A DNA stretch of 37,229 nt from an uncultured Bacteroidales bacterium. GTDB lineage: Bacteria; Bacteroidota; Bacteroidia; Bacteroidales; F082. A program made the position numbers and the translations under genes. The stretch spans positions 7,285 through 44,513 of the forward strand of contig ONKQ01000044.1 in assembly GCA_900318465.1 (NCBI GenBank), in the 5' to 3' direction. The first letter of the stretch is position 1. Each line of letters starts with the position of its first letter. Under the pieces are notes generated by a model. It was not told the origin of the DNA. It did not search any database and was given only the letters and a program-made list of their open reading frames with translations. Positions 1 to 9,900 of the stretch are shown here, piece by piece.

Positions 1-58
1 AGCCTTTCGGCTTAACGGTTTTCAAGACCGCCGCTATCGACCACTCAGCCATATCTCC
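1..58 (-). tRNA. tRNA-Ser(TGA), partial (3' part outside the window)
   Basis: Read on the minus strand, the sequence starts GGAGATATGG at 58, with a D-arm, and then an anticodon stem (GCGGT pairing with ACCGT, one G-T pair) around the loop CTTGAAA. The anticodon TGA is the complement of bases 22-24. It is followed by the start of a long variable arm (AAGCCGAAAGGCT), as expected for a class II serine tRNA. The T-arm and the acceptor 3' strand lie beyond base 1. Confidence 0.93.
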
Positions 59-62
59 GCTG

Positions 63-70
63 CAAAAGTA
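63..70 (-). promoter_or_regulatory. -7 box for tRNA-Ser
   Basis: On the minus strand this reads TACTTTTG, matching the Bacteroidota TAnnTTTG -7 element and lying 4 bp upstream of the mature tRNA 5' end. No clear TTG -33 element is seen at the usual spacing. Confidence 0.5.
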
Positions 71-132
71 CAACATTTTTCGATAGGTTGAGATTTTTCC
101 CGAAAAAAAACTTTTTTCCGATTGAAAACCCC

Positions 133-140
133 TATCTTTG
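133..140 (+). promoter_or_regulatory. -7 box upstream of the TPR regulator gene
   Basis: TATCTTTG matches TAnnTTTG and lies 24 bp before the ATG at 165. The upstream -33 region is T-rich but has no TTG at the standard spacing. Confidence 0.5.
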
Positions 141-164
141 CAAGGTCGAAAATAGTGTGGTCTG

Positions 165-1808
165 ATGAGGATAATTCGCTTTATAGAGTATTCGTTGTTG
201 CTTTTGGCGGTCGCTTTTTGCGCCTGTTCGAGGCCGAAAACGGCATTTACCGAGCTTAATTCGCCACGCCATTTCAACGAATTGCGGGCTGTGGAAATGC
301 TGCTGGAGACCGATCCCGACAAAGCAGCGGATAGCGTGGATGGATTGTTGACAGCCGCCTTAGATGCATCTTTCACCCTAATGGATTCCATCGAATTGTG
401 TTTGCGCACCGTGCAGATGCAGTACAAAAACCACTGGCTTGATGAGGAAAGCCCCGATTTGGCTCCAGTCCTCGCTTTCTACGACAGCCTTGCGGTCCTT
501 TATCCGACAGATGACGAATTGTGTTATCTTCGGGCCAATGCCTATTATTATAAAGGTGTGGAATATGCGTTCGCGAATGACGACGTGGAGGCTTTCAGGC
601 ATTACCTTGACGCTTTGGGCGTGATGCGGCAGTTTAAGGCATGGGACGAACACCCTTACGCGAAACGTTTCATCGCATTGGCCTACACCCGCCTTTCGGA
701 GATTCTCTATACCTACGGCCTCTATGACGAGGCGATGGAAGCCTGTGGCAATGCCTCAACGCATTTTGAAAAAGACAATGACCTCGCCGCCATGCTGCGC
801 TACGAGGCCAATATCTATCAGGCAGAGAAGGACTACGACAAAGCACTGGCCCGTTTTGGTCAGGCTGAGGCTTTGGCTCCTCTTGGCGTGGATGCCATGG
901 AGTTGTCACTCGGTGCGAAGTTGTTTGAGTTACAGCAGTATGATTCAGCCTATCCGCATCTGAAAAGAGCTTTTGCCAATGGCGACCGTAAGGCGCGCAC
1001 TGATGCCGCCGCTAAGTTGGCCGAAATCTGTCGCGCCAAGGGAATGACAGACGAGGAATTGCGTTACACTCGCTTTTATGTGGAAAGTTCGATGCGTGAG
1101 TCGCGAATGACTTCCAAAAAGATGGAAATCGACTACCTTTACGACGAGTTCACTGCGCCGCAAGCAGTGGAATCGACGGGCGAAAAGGAGAATAATGCCG
1201 CACTGTTGCTTTTGGTGTTGTTGCTGATTGCAGTGGTCGGTTTTCTCGCTTTCATCATCGTCCGCAACCGGAGTCGTATCAACCATATCGAGAACCAGAT
1301 TGTGGACATTACGGAGAAACACCAGCAGGAGAACGCTGTCAAAGACAGGGAAATCAGCCAGATGGCGCAACAACTCGGAGATGCGCGCAAAAGGCTTGCA
1401 GATGTTACCAACCATACTTTTGAAGAGGCCTGGCAAGGTTTCAACGAGACCGATGTCGTGCTGAAAATCAAAGGAATGATGGAGGGAAACGACATAATGA
1501 TCAAGAATGTGGGGCTTTTCCCCAAGCTGAAGCTGAAGGAAGTGGACTTCATCGACTTGGTGAGGATGGTGAACACCAATTTCACCGACTGCTCGCAGCG
1601 TTTCCTGAAAGACTTCCCCGAACTTAACAGCTCCGACTTCCGCCAGTGCTGTCTTGCCATGTTAGGCATGAATGACGCGCAGATGGCCGTCCTCGAAGGC
1701 ATCTCCTACAGCGGGGTCAACAGGCGCACGAAGAAGATTCTTTCTGCGATGAAGACTGAAAACACCCTCGAACAAGCCATCCTGACGTATTTGAGAAATA
1801 ATTGGTAA
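165..1808 (+). CDS. TPR/coiled-coil membrane regulator (DUF6377-like)
   Basis: 547 residues. The N-terminus is a signal peptide with a possible lipobox (Cys at about residue 21, after LAVAFCA). Residues about 30-330 are helical repeats of TPR character (repeated A..Y...G.YD.A motifs). A single membrane segment lies at about 345-366 (ALLLLVLLLIAVVGFLAF) and a charged coiled coil at about 370-415. The C-terminus (about 465-545) is helical and resembles the helix-turn-helix end of Bacteroidota DUF6377 proteins: DFRQCCLAMLGMNDAQMAVL followed by a VNRRTKKIL segment. That architecture suggests a membrane-anchored sensor or regulator with a cytoplasmic DNA-binding-like end; the ligand and targets are unknown. 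The gene is monocistronic or first in its unit, with a -7 box at 133-140. The family assignment rests on pattern recall. Confidence 0.75.
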   Translation: MRIIRFIEYSLLLLAVAFCACSRPKTAFTELNSPRHFNELRAVEMLLETDPDKAADSVDGLLTAALDASFTLMDSIELCLRTVQMQYKNHWLDEESPDLAPVLAFYDSLAVLYPTDDELCYLRANAYYYKGVEYAFANDDVEAFRHYLDALGVMRQFKAWDEHPYAKRFIALAYTRLSEILYTYGLYDEAMEACGNASTHFEKDNDLAAMLRYEANIYQAEKDYDKALARFGQAEALAPLGVDAMELSLGAKLFELQQYDSAYPHLKRAFANGDRKARTDAAAKLAEICRAKGMTDEELRYTRFYVESSMRESRMTSKKMEIDYLYDEFTAPQAVESTGEKENNAALLLLVLLLIAVVGFLAFIIVRNRSRINHIENQIVDITEKHQQENAVKDREISQMAQQLGDARKRLADVTNHTFEEAWQGFNETDVVLKIKGMMEGNDIMIKNVGLFPKLKLKEVDFIDLVRMVNTNFTDCSQRFLKDFPELNSSDFRQCCLAMLGMNDAQMAVLEGISYSGVNRRTKKILSAMKTENTLEQAILTYLRNNW

Positions 1809-1898
1809 TTCATTGAATGACAAATGGTTGAAATGATATTGTTGAAAAATGTTGAAATTAAACAACACGAAAAAAGGGCAAAACAAAAACAAAACAAC

Positions 1899-1906
1899 TA
1901 TTTTTG
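1899..1906 (+). promoter_or_regulatory. -7 box upstream of the GWxTD gene
   Basis: TATTTTTG lies 26 bp before the ATG at 1933. It falls after the in-frame upstream ATG at 1849, so it supports 1933 as the start. Confidence 0.5.
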
Positions 1907-1932
1907 CCGTTGAAATTAGAAAATTTAGAGTT

Positions 1933-3402
1933 ATGAAGAAATTTGTCTTATTCCTTGTCACACTGATTCTATGTGTTTTTTCCGCCAACGCGCAGACCAA
2001 ACGGCTGAATCCTTACATCACCACGACGACCTACAATCTGCCTGGCCAGACGCCTTTCGTTGAGACAGCTTTGGCCTTCGAGTGCAAATCGGTAACTTAT
2101 AAAGAGTTCCAGCCTGGCCAGTTCAAGGCGACGCTCGAAATCGTCACGGCGTTCAGAAAAGGGGAGGAGACCACCTTCTCCAAAGTGGCTTTGGATAGTC
2201 CGATAGTCACCGATACGGCCAACCTCGACGGTGCTTTCATCGACCAACAGCGTTTCGCGTTGCCCAATGGCGTGTATGAAATGGAGCTGAGTGTCACCGA
2301 CAAGGGCAACGGCAAGAACGTCAACATCTCATTTACCGTTGAGGTCGATTATCCTCAGGATTTGCCTGCGGTTTCCGACATTTTGCTTTTCGACTCTTAC
2401 AGCAAGGCAACCAAGGCTTCGTCCTGCACCAAGAGTGGCTATGATTTTTTGCCCCGTGTGTTTCCTTTTTATAGTGCCTCTGCCGACAAGCTCCAGTTTT
2501 ACGCCGAGCTTTACAACAGCGACCGTTTGTATGACGAAGGCAAGTATTTGGTGACTTATTATATAGAAGCCGCCGAGTCATCGTCGTTGATGCGTGACTT
2601 CTACTTCACCAAACGTTTTGACGTGGCAAAGGCCAATAGTTTGCTCACTTCTATCGACATCAAGGATTTGCCGTCGGGCAATTATTACCTCGTCGTTGAG
2701 ATGCGCGACCGTTCCAATACGGTGATTTGCTCCAACAGCGTCTTTTTCCAACGCAGCAACCCAGGTGTGAGCTATGCCATGAGAGACCTTTCGGGCGTGA
2801 ATATCACCAACACCTTCGTGACCGGCATTGACCATCTCGACACGCTGCGCAAGTATCTCCGTTATCTTGAGCCAATCAGTTCGGAGACCGAACGCGACTA
2901 TGCCTTGAGTCTTGTGAAGACCGACGACAAGACCACCATGCAGCAGTTCCTCTATAATTTCTGGTCTACGCGCTCGCCAATGACTCCCAACGATGCTTTC
3001 CAAGAGTATCTTGCCGCTGTGCGTCGCGTCAATTTGTCATTCGGCACCACGGCGGCTCCGGGTTATCGTACCGACCGTGGCTATGTGTTCTTGAAATATG
3101 GCGAGCCTGACCAAATTGTCGATCAGGTTGATGAGCCAGGTGCTTATCCTTACCAGATTTGGCATTACTATACGATTGCCAACCAACACAACAAGAAGTT
3201 CGTTTTCATGACGAAAGACCGCTCCACCAATGATTATCAGCTGATTCATTCCGACGTGGTGGGCGAGCTGAACAATTATCGCTGGAAACTGGAAGTGTAT
3301 TCGCGCATCTATGGCGAACATTACGACGAAGGCATCGACCAAACCGACTACGAGGAAGGCTGGGGCAAACATGCCGGCGACTTTTACGACAATCCGAGAT
3401 AA
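1933..3402 (+). CDS. GWxTD domain-containing secreted protein
   Basis: 489 residues from the ATG at 1933. This start is preferred over 1849 because it begins directly with a signal peptide (MKKFVLFLVTLILCVFSANA, cleavage before Gln) and lies after the -7 box. The middle is beta-rich. The C-terminal third carries the GWxTD-type segment: an FWSTRSP stretch, then GYRTDRGYVFLKYGEPD at about residues 377-393. The first aromatic is Tyr instead of Trp. This is a family found mainly in Bacteroidota and related phyla; its role is unknown. It is exported to the periplasm or outer surface. It ends 3 bases before the acyltransferase start, so the two are probably co-transcribed. Confidence 0.85.
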   Translation: MKKFVLFLVTLILCVFSANAQTKRLNPYITTTTYNLPGQTPFVETALAFECKSVTYKEFQPGQFKATLEIVTAFRKGEETTFSKVALDSPIVTDTANLDGAFIDQQRFALPNGVYEMELSVTDKGNGKNVNISFTVEVDYPQDLPAVSDILLFDSYSKATKASSCTKSGYDFLPRVFPFYSASADKLQFYAELYNSDRLYDEGKYLVTYYIEAAESSSLMRDFYFTKRFDVAKANSLLTSIDIKDLPSGNYYLVVEMRDRSNTVICSNSVFFQRSNPGVSYAMRDLSGVNITNTFVTGIDHLDTLRKYLRYLEPISSETERDYALSLVKTDDKTTMQQFLYNFWSTRSPMTPNDAFQEYLAAVRRVNLSFGTTAAPGYRTDRGYVFLKYGEPDQIVDQVDEPGAYPYQIWHYYTIANQHNKKFVFMTKDRSTNDYQLIHSDVVGELNNYRWKLEVYSRIYGEHYDEGIDQTDYEEGWGKHAGDFYDNPR

Positions 3403-3405
3403 TCC

Positions 3406-4293
3406 ATGTCGAAAGTCGGATTTCATATCGTCAAATGGTGGGTGGCTTTCCTTTCGGTGCATCCGTTTTGGCTTCTTTATCTGAAGTCCGACTTGTATTA
3501 CGTTATGGTTTACCATGTATTGCGTTATCGTCGCAAGGTGGTGAGACAGAATCTGTTGCGCTCGTTTCCTGAAAAGGACAAAATGGAAATCAAAACCATT
3601 GAACGTCGCTATTACCGCAACCTCTGCGACTTGTTTGTGGAGGCCCCGAAGATGCTGCGCATGAAGCCCAACGGCTACAAATACCGCATCCATTACACCA
3701 ATCCAGAGCTCATCACCCGATTGCAGGACGAACACAAGAATGTTTTTTATGCCATCCCTCATTCGGGCAATTGGGAATGGTTTGGCAAGATGATGCCCGA
3801 CCTGTCCAACCACAATTGCTTGGCGGTTTACAAAAAGGTTCAAAATCCTGTTTTTGAACAGCTTATGCTTACCATGCGCACTTACGACTGCCCTTTGGAG
3901 ATGGTAGAATCAAACAACGCTTTGCGTCGGTTGACTCAGGTTCGCGACCGCCAAAACGCTGTGCTGATGGTGGCCGACCAAACCCCTTTCGGGCGCGAAA
4001 CCGATTATTGGACTGAGTTTCTGCACCAAGACACTTGTTGGTTTACTGGTTTGGAGCGCATGGCCAAGATGCTCGACTATGCCGTGGTCTTCACCGACAT
4101 GCAGCGAAAGGGCAGGGGACGCTACGAAGTGACTTTTGAACTGATTTCCGACGACCCGGAAACGACGGAGAAAGGTTTCATCATGGAACAATATGTGCGA
4201 CTGACGGAGCGGAGCATCAAGGCGCAACCCGACAACTGGCTATGGTCGCATCGCCGCTGGAAACACCAAAGACCCCAAAAGAAAGAAGCATGA
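3406..4293 (+). CDS. Lysophospholipid/lipid A acyltransferase (LpxL/HtrB-like)
   Basis: 295 residues. This is an LPLAT family protein of the kind that adds secondary acyl chains to lipid A at the inner membrane. The hallmark HX4(D/E) catalytic motif is present as HSGNWE (His119, Glu124). The N-terminus is hydrophobic and aromatic, with a membrane-associated segment at about 10-40. The segment DQTPFGRETDYWTEFL matches the second conserved block of the family. Length agrees with about 290-310 for LpxL-type enzymes. The stop codon overlaps the start of the glycosyltransferase (ATGA at 4290-4293), and the gene follows the GWxTD gene by 3 bases, suggesting an envelope lipid or glycan operon. Which acyl chain and position are modified cannot be told from sequence. 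Confidence 0.88.
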   Translation: MSKVGFHIVKWWVAFLSVHPFWLLYLKSDLYYVMVYHVLRYRRKVVRQNLLRSFPEKDKMEIKTIERRYYRNLCDLFVEAPKMLRMKPNGYKYRIHYTNPELITRLQDEHKNVFYAIPHSGNWEWFGKMMPDLSNHNCLAVYKKVQNPVFEQLMLTMRTYDCPLEMVESNNALRRLTQVRDRQNAVLMVADQTPFGRETDYWTEFLHQDTCWFTGLERMAKMLDYAVVFTDMQRKGRGRYEVTFELISDDPETTEKGFIMEQYVRLTERSIKAQPDNWLWSHRRWKHQRPQKKEA

Positions 4294-5312
4294 AGGTAGC
4301 CGTCGTCATATTGAACTACAACGGGAGCCGTTTCCTTGAGAAGTTTTTGCCTGGGGTGATGGCTTCTTGCAATCCTGAGTTGGCGGAGGTGATTGTTGCC
4401 GACAATGCCTCAACTGACGACTCGGTGGATTTGATGAAGGATTGCTTTCCTGACGTGCGCCTCATCGAGAATGGCAGCAATGGAGGCTTTGCCACGGGCT
4501 ACAATTTGGCCTTGAAACAGATTGAGGCTCAGTATTATGTGCTGCTCAATTCCGACATTGAGGTGGCTCCGGGATGGATTGAACCTGTCATCGAAATGAT
4601 GGATGCCAACCCCAATATTGCCGCCTGCCAGCCTAAGATTTTGTCGTACTATCACAAGGATGAGTTTGAGTATGCAGGTGCCAGTGGCGGCTTCATCGAC
4701 AAATACGGTTATCCGTTTTGTCGCGGGCGCATGTTCCAATATTTGGAGGAAGACCACGGCCAGTATGACGAGCCGATGGAGGTTTTTTGGGCCACGGGAG
4801 CTTGTATGTTCGTCCGCGCCGACCTCTATCATCAGGTGGGCGGTTTGGACGATAGCTTTTTTGCCCACATGGAGGAGATTGACCTCTGCTGGCGGTTGAA
4901 AAATGCTGGTTATCAGGTGTTTTGTTGCCCAAAGTCAGAGGTGTTTCATATCGGTGGCGGCACATTGCCCAAAAACTCCCCGCGAAAGACCTACTTGAAT
5001 TTCCGCAACAACCTGTCGCTGTTAGTGAAGAACCTCCCAAAGCATCGTGTGAAACGGACTGTTTTATATCGTATTTTCCTCGATTGGATTGCTGCATTGA
5101 AATTCCTCATCGAAGGCTGCCCGAAAGACTTCCGTATGGTCTTCAAGGCGCATTGGGATTTCTACAAACGTCTGCCCGATTTGCGCAAAAAACGCAAAGA
5201 ATTGCAGCGCGGTTTGGTAAGCTGCATTTATCGTAAAAACATCGTTTTTGAAAACGTCATCCGTGGCAAAAAGAAATTCAGCGAGTTGAAACCGTCGGAT
5301 TTCACCTCTTGA
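4290..5312 (+). CDS. Glycosyltransferase family 2
   Basis: 340 residues from the ATG at 4290, which overlaps the preceding stop codon. This start places the GT-A fold at the very N-terminus (MKVAVVILNYNG), whereas the in-frame ATG at 4242 would add an unrelated tail. Nucleotide-binding residues are seen at DNASTDDS (38-45), and the DxD-equivalent metal site is NSDIEV (87-92). The GGLDDSFFAHMEEIDLCWRL block is typical of rhamnosyltransferase-like GT2 proteins that act on cell-surface polysaccharide. The C-terminal region (about 245-330) is basic and may contact the membrane. The sugar donor and acceptor are unknown. Coupling with the acyltransferase suggests an envelope-glycolipid role (inference). 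Confidence 0.88.
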   Translation: MKVAVVILNYNGSRFLEKFLPGVMASCNPELAEVIVADNASTDDSVDLMKDCFPDVRLIENGSNGGFATGYNLALKQIEAQYYVLLNSDIEVAPGWIEPVIEMMDANPNIAACQPKILSYYHKDEFEYAGASGGFIDKYGYPFCRGRMFQYLEEDHGQYDEPMEVFWATGACMFVRADLYHQVGGLDDSFFAHMEEIDLCWRLKNAGYQVFCCPKSEVFHIGGGTLPKNSPRKTYLNFRNNLSLLVKNLPKHRVKRTVLYRIFLDWIAALKFLIEGCPKDFRMVFKAHWDFYKRLPDLRKKRKELQRGLVSCIYRKNIVFENVIRGKKKFSELKPSDFTS

Positions 5313-5322
5313 AAGGGCTTTG

Positions 5323-5739
5323 TCAGCATCCCAACGATTCAACAGCGCGGTCATAGCCTTCCAAGCCCAATCCCATAAAACACCTGACGCAAGCCTCAGC
5401 CGTATAGGAATGTCGGCGGTAGGGCTCTCGCTTACTGATGTCAGTGAGATGCACCTCGATAACGGGGATGCTGATGGCACGGATGCAGTCGGCAAGGGCG
5501 ATGGAGGTATGGGCATAGCCTCCAGGGTTCATCACCACGGCATCGTATTGTTTGTCAGCCACTTGAAGTTTGTCGATGAGGTCGCCTTCGTGGTTCGATT
5601 GGAAATAGGCTATCTCATGTTGCGGAAACTTGGCCTTGAGTAGTGGCAGATAGTCATCAAACGAAACATGACCGTATAGCTTCGGCTCGCGTTGGCCGAG
5701 AAGATTGAGGTTAGGGCCGTTGAGAATAAGGATTTTCAT
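5323..5739 (-). CDS. aroQ: Type II 3-dehydroquinate dehydratase
   Basis: 138 residues. It dehydrates 3-dehydroquinate to 3-dehydroshikimate, the third step of the shikimate pathway, in the cytoplasm, and the family forms a dodecamer. Family signatures are visible: MKILILNGPNLNLLGQREP at the N-terminus (catalytic Tyr follows in KLYG), the FQSNHEGDLID block, NPGGYAHTSIAL, and EVHLTDISKREPYRRHS with the active-site His and Arg. The start at 5739 is chosen because a -7 box (5755-5762) lies 15 bp upstream and the family begins at this Met; an upstream in-frame extension exists but has no family homology. The gene converges on the glycosyltransferase with a 10 bp gap. Confidence 0.95.
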   Translation of the reverse strand: MKILILNGPNLNLLGQREPKLYGHVSFDDYLPLLKAKFPQHEIAYFQSNHEGDLIDKLQVADKQYDAVVMNPGGYAHTSIALADCIRAISIPVIEVHLTDISKREPYRRHSYTAEACVRCFMGLGLEGYDRAVESLGC

Positions 5740-5754
5740 CTTCCAAAGTTTTTG

Positions 5755-5762
5755 CAAAAGTA
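5755..5762 (-). promoter_or_regulatory. -7 box for aroQ
   Basis: The minus strand reads TACTTTTG, 15 bp upstream of the aroQ ATG. A TTTG that could act as the -33 element lies about 22 bp further upstream (complement of CAAA at 5785-5788). Confidence 0.55.
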
Positions 5763-5823
5763 GGAATTTTGGTCGGAAAACCCTCAAATTATGCAAGATA
5801 AATGCTTTTTTTGTCTATAGATA

Positions 5824-5853
5824 TTGTCGTTTAAAAAAGATTTTATAATTTTG
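5824..5853 (+). promoter_or_regulatory. Promoter of the aldo/keto reductase gene (TTG-N19-TAATTTTG)
   Basis: TTG at 5824-5826 and TAATTTTG at 5846-5853 are separated by exactly 19 bp, the consensus spacing for the Bacteroidota primary sigma factor. The ATG follows 20 bp downstream. Confidence 0.75.
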
Positions 5854-5873
5854 TCACGTAAAAGTTATAGGCC

Positions 5874-6905
5874 ATGAAAATCATCACATTAGGAAAAACC
5901 AACCTGAAGGTCAACAAGAACGGTTTTGGGGCATTGCCCATCCAGAGGATCAGCGAAAAGGATGCTATCTATTTGTTACACAAAGCGTTTGATAACGGAA
6001 TCAACTTTTATGATACGGCACGGTTTTATACCGACAGCGAGGAAAAAATCGGTGCAGCTTTTGCCGATCGACGGAGCAAAGTCATCATTGCTTCAAAGAC
6101 GGCTGCCACAACAATGGAGGACTTCTGGAAGGATTTGCACACCACTTTGAAGAACCTGAAGACCGATTATCTTGACCTGTATCAGTTCCACAATCCGGAC
6201 TATTGCCCGCGTCCGGGCGACAAGCTGGGCCTCTTCGATGCCATGCGTGTGGCCAAGCGCCAAGGCAAGATACGTTTCATCGGCATCAGCAATCACAGGC
6301 AATCCGTTGCTTTGGAGGCCATTGAGCGCGACTGCTACGACACGCTTCAATATCCGTTTAGTTACTTGTCGTCGGAGGAGGATCAGAAGATTGTGGAGGC
6401 CTGCCACAAACGCAACATGGGCTTCATCTGCATGAAATCCCTTGCTGGTGGTCTCATCACCGATTCAGCCCTGGCTTACGCTTTCCTCGACCAGTTTGAC
6501 CATGCCTTGCCCATTTGGGGCATACAGCGCGAAAGCGAGTTGGACGAGTTCATTTCCTATCAAGACCATGCGCCTGAGCTTTCGTCGGCTTCATGGCGCA
6601 AGATTGAGGCCGACCGAAAGGAATTGGCCGGCGAGTTTTGCCGTGGCTGTGGCTATTGTATGCCATGCCCGGCAGGTATCCAAATCAACGATTGCGCCCG
6701 CATGAGCCTTTTCTTGAGGAGGGCACCTTTAAGTGTCTATCTCACAGAGGAATGGGCCGAAAAGATGAAGAAGATTGAGAAGTGCAAGCACTGCAATGCC
6801 TGCCGCGAGAAATGCCCTTATTCCCTCAATACGCCCGAACTTTTGGAGAAGAATTACGCTGACTTCAAAGAATTCTGGGCAAAGAAGCAAGCTGGCGAGC
6901 TTTGA
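5874..6905 (+). CDS. Aldo/keto reductase with C-terminal 4Fe-4S domain
   Basis: 343 residues. An N-terminal NADPH-dependent TIM barrel (about 1-235) carries the full catalytic tetrad: Asp47, Tyr52 (YDTARFY), Lys75 (ASKT) and His106 (QFHNP). The C-terminal part (about 250-320) is a ferredoxin-like module with two cysteine groups, CRGCGYCMPCP at Cys256/259/262/265 and CKHCNACREKCP at Cys304/307/310/314. This arrangement is known in anaerobe aldo/keto reductases and suggests electron transfer through iron-sulfur clusters. The substrate is unknown. It is transcribed alone from the strong promoter at 5824-5853 and is cytoplasmic, with no signal peptide. Confidence 0.92.
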   Translation: MKIITLGKTNLKVNKNGFGALPIQRISEKDAIYLLHKAFDNGINFYDTARFYTDSEEKIGAAFADRRSKVIIASKTAATTMEDFWKDLHTTLKNLKTDYLDLYQFHNPDYCPRPGDKLGLFDAMRVAKRQGKIRFIGISNHRQSVALEAIERDCYDTLQYPFSYLSSEEDQKIVEACHKRNMGFICMKSLAGGLITDSALAYAFLDQFDHALPIWGIQRESELDEFISYQDHAPELSSASWRKIEADRKELAGEFCRGCGYCMPCPAGIQINDCARMSLFLRRAPLSVYLTEEWAEKMKKIEKCKHCNACREKCPYSLNTPELLEKNYADFKEFWAKKQAGEL

Positions 6906-6972
6906 TTTTTTCCTTGGTTGGTACACTTTTTGCTGTTTTTAGCGTTTTGTATACCAATTAAAGCAAGACAAA

Positions 6973-9900
6973 ATGAAGAGAACATTGAAATCCAGGAATT
7001 TTAAATCTTTGATAGTCCTGATGGTGTTTTTTTGGGCTGCTGTTTCGACAATATCGGCACAAACAAACCTTATTGTCAATGGCGATTTCGAGCAAACCAG
7101 CGGTTTTGACTATCAAACCATTTCCGACTACGAACGCATTACAGGTGGCGGTGTTGAAGAAGGAAAATTCATTCATGACATCACTTCCACGAATCATGGT
7201 ATCGGTGGGTTGGGATGGCCAGCAAATCTTACGGGATACGGTGGGTCGGGGTATTATTTGTTGTTCAATGGTTTCGGCGGCTCTCAAAACCCAACGAAAA
7301 GGGCTTGGTGGCAACAGGTGAACGTGACAACTCAGACCACATACACGTTTAAATGTTATGTGAGAAACTTGTCACAATCTTCATGGCTTTTCAATGCCAA
7401 TCCCTCAATTATTCAAGTGAAAATCAACGGTTCGGCTGCTGGCAACAACGTCACTCTTGATGTCAACGACTTCAATTGGATAGAAATCACTCGCACTTGG
7501 AATAGTGGCAATGTGTCGGGGCCTATTAACATAGAAATATTTGATGTATATACCGGAACCCACAATAGTGGCGATGACTTCGCTCTTGACCATATCTCTT
7601 TTATTCCCAATGTCTTATATGATGTAACTGCTCAGGATGATTATGTTACAACTGCCCTTTGCCTGAATGACCATGTGGATGTGAATGTGCTGCAAAATGA
7701 CAATGTGCTTCCGAATACTAATGATGCCCAAGTGCAGGTGTTGACCAATCCGGTTCCGCACGGAACAGCCCAAGTGCTTTCCGATAAAAAGATACGTTAC
7801 ACTTTCACGGATGCGAATTACAATGGCGAGGTTCAATTCAATTATCGTGTGACGAACCACGGAGTGGTGAGCGAGGCGACGGTACATATCAATACGGCAC
7901 GTCCGCCAACCGTGACGGTCAATATGAGTAACATCGACCCGATTTGCGCCGGTTCAAGCTTCAATTTGCCGACTCCAACGGTTCAATCCAACGGCTCAAA
8001 CGTGACCGCACAAGGTTGGCAAATCCTTCTGAACGGCAGTTGGCAAACCTTGAATAACAACAACATACCCTATTCATATAATGGTTGCAGCATCCGCTAT
8101 TTTGCGACTAACGGCTGTGATACTGGATATAGTTCCGTGGCCACGGTGACTGTGACCGACGAGCCAACGATTACTGTGAATCTTAACAACATTACGGCCA
8201 TTTGTGCAGGCTATAGCTTCAACTTGCCAACGCCTACCGTACAATCCAATGGCTCTACCATATCCGCACAAGGTTGGCAAATCAATCTCAACGGCAGTTG
8301 GCAGGCGCTCAACAACAATAACATTCCATATTCCTATAACGGTTGCACTATCAGGTATTTTGCAACCAATGATTGTGGAACGGTGTATAGCGCAACAGTG
8401 CAAGTAACGGTCAATGACATCCCAATTGTTGGCAGCATCACGGCTCCGGCGGCTATTTGTGCAGGTGAGTCATTCAACCTGACGACACCATCGGTTACGT
8501 GGCGGCATACCAACCAAGGCACGGGCAGTTGGGAAATCCAAATCAATGGTGTGTGGCAACCACTCACAAACAGCAATATTCCGTATGCCTACAACGGTTG
8601 CAGCATACGCTACAAGGCTGTCAATGGTTGTGGCGAGGCATATTCAACCAATAATGTTCAAGTTACGGTTTATTCCACTGAACCGACCTACGAAGACCTT
8701 ACGGCTTGCGACACCTACATTTGGAACGGCGTGACTTGCGACCACACGGGTACATATCAGGCACAAGTGCAGAATGAGAATGGATGTACCATTACAGCCT
8801 ACCTGAACTTCACCATGAGCGATGCCTATACGGAAACCCAGACCTATACGGCTTGCGAGTCCTTCACATGGCCAATCAATGGCAATACTTATTATGCTTC
8901 TTGCACAGATACCTATACCATCGAAAGTGGCAATCCGTTGATATGCGACAGCATTTTTACCTTGAACTTGACCGTCAACAATGCGCCGGAAATCACGAGC
9001 AACCTTCAGACGCCATCTGACTTTTGTGCAGGTGGTTTGTTGAGTGTCAACGCTCCTCAGTATCAGTATCATCATGCAGATGGTGGCAGGACACGTTGGG
9101 ATTACGCCACTTCACCCAACGGGCCTTTCCATGCTTTCGATCCTGAGACTTATCATTTTGAATACGGCAGCTATTACTTGCGTTTTGTTGTCATCAATGA
9201 TTGTGATTCCGTCTTCAGCAATGAGGTTGTACAGTTCAATGTGAACGACGAGCCTGTCATCAACGGTCAGCTGTCACCTATGCAGGTCTGTGTCGGCAAT
9301 CCCTTGCCTTTGCCCAACGTGAGCGTCGATTGGTATAACCACGACACCAACGACCGATTCGCCGAGTGGCAGATGTGCACCACACAGGACGGAACTTATT
9401 CGGGCTTCAATCCGTCCACGCCCATGCAGCTGACACAAAACGGCTACTGGGTGCAATATTTGGCCCGCAACTCGTGTGGTGAAGTCGTACTCGGACCGGT
9501 TCGTATCTCAGTGATTTCGGCTGACGATGTGACACTCGACCCCATTGTGGAATGCGATTTTTACCAATTGCCTTCAGGCGAGGTGATTACTGAAAATTGT
9601 GTTATCGAATATACGGAGGAAGAACCCTGTCCGCACACCGTTTTCCAACCTATTGAAATCAACCATAGCAATTATACCATAGACCCCATTACTTCATGCC
9701 ACGATGACTACGTTTGGCACGGGATGACCTTCCATCGCAGCGACGAAATGCAATATGCTTGGGACACGCTCACCAATAGCTCGAATTGCGACAGCATAGT
9801 GGAATTGCAGCTCGAATTTGGGCCTTATTCCACCTATACACACAACCGCATTGCCTGTGGGTCGTATGAATGGGAGATGAATCCAGGCCATATTTATTAT

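Noticed and set aside
99-120. A/T inverted repeat (CCCGAAAAAAAA...TTTTTTCCG) as a terminator
   Set aside because: It lies between two divergent transcription starts, upstream of both the tRNA and the first gene, so there is no transcript end to terminate.
256-256. Cysteine spacing in the aldo/keto reductase first cluster as abnormal
   Set aside because: The C..C..C..CP pattern in that protein (codons from 6639) is the usual form in ferredoxin-containing aldo/keto reductases.
3037-3843. A 268-codon minus-strand open frame opposite the GWxTD and acyltransferase genes
   Set aside because: It spans two well-supported genes and has no family motif.
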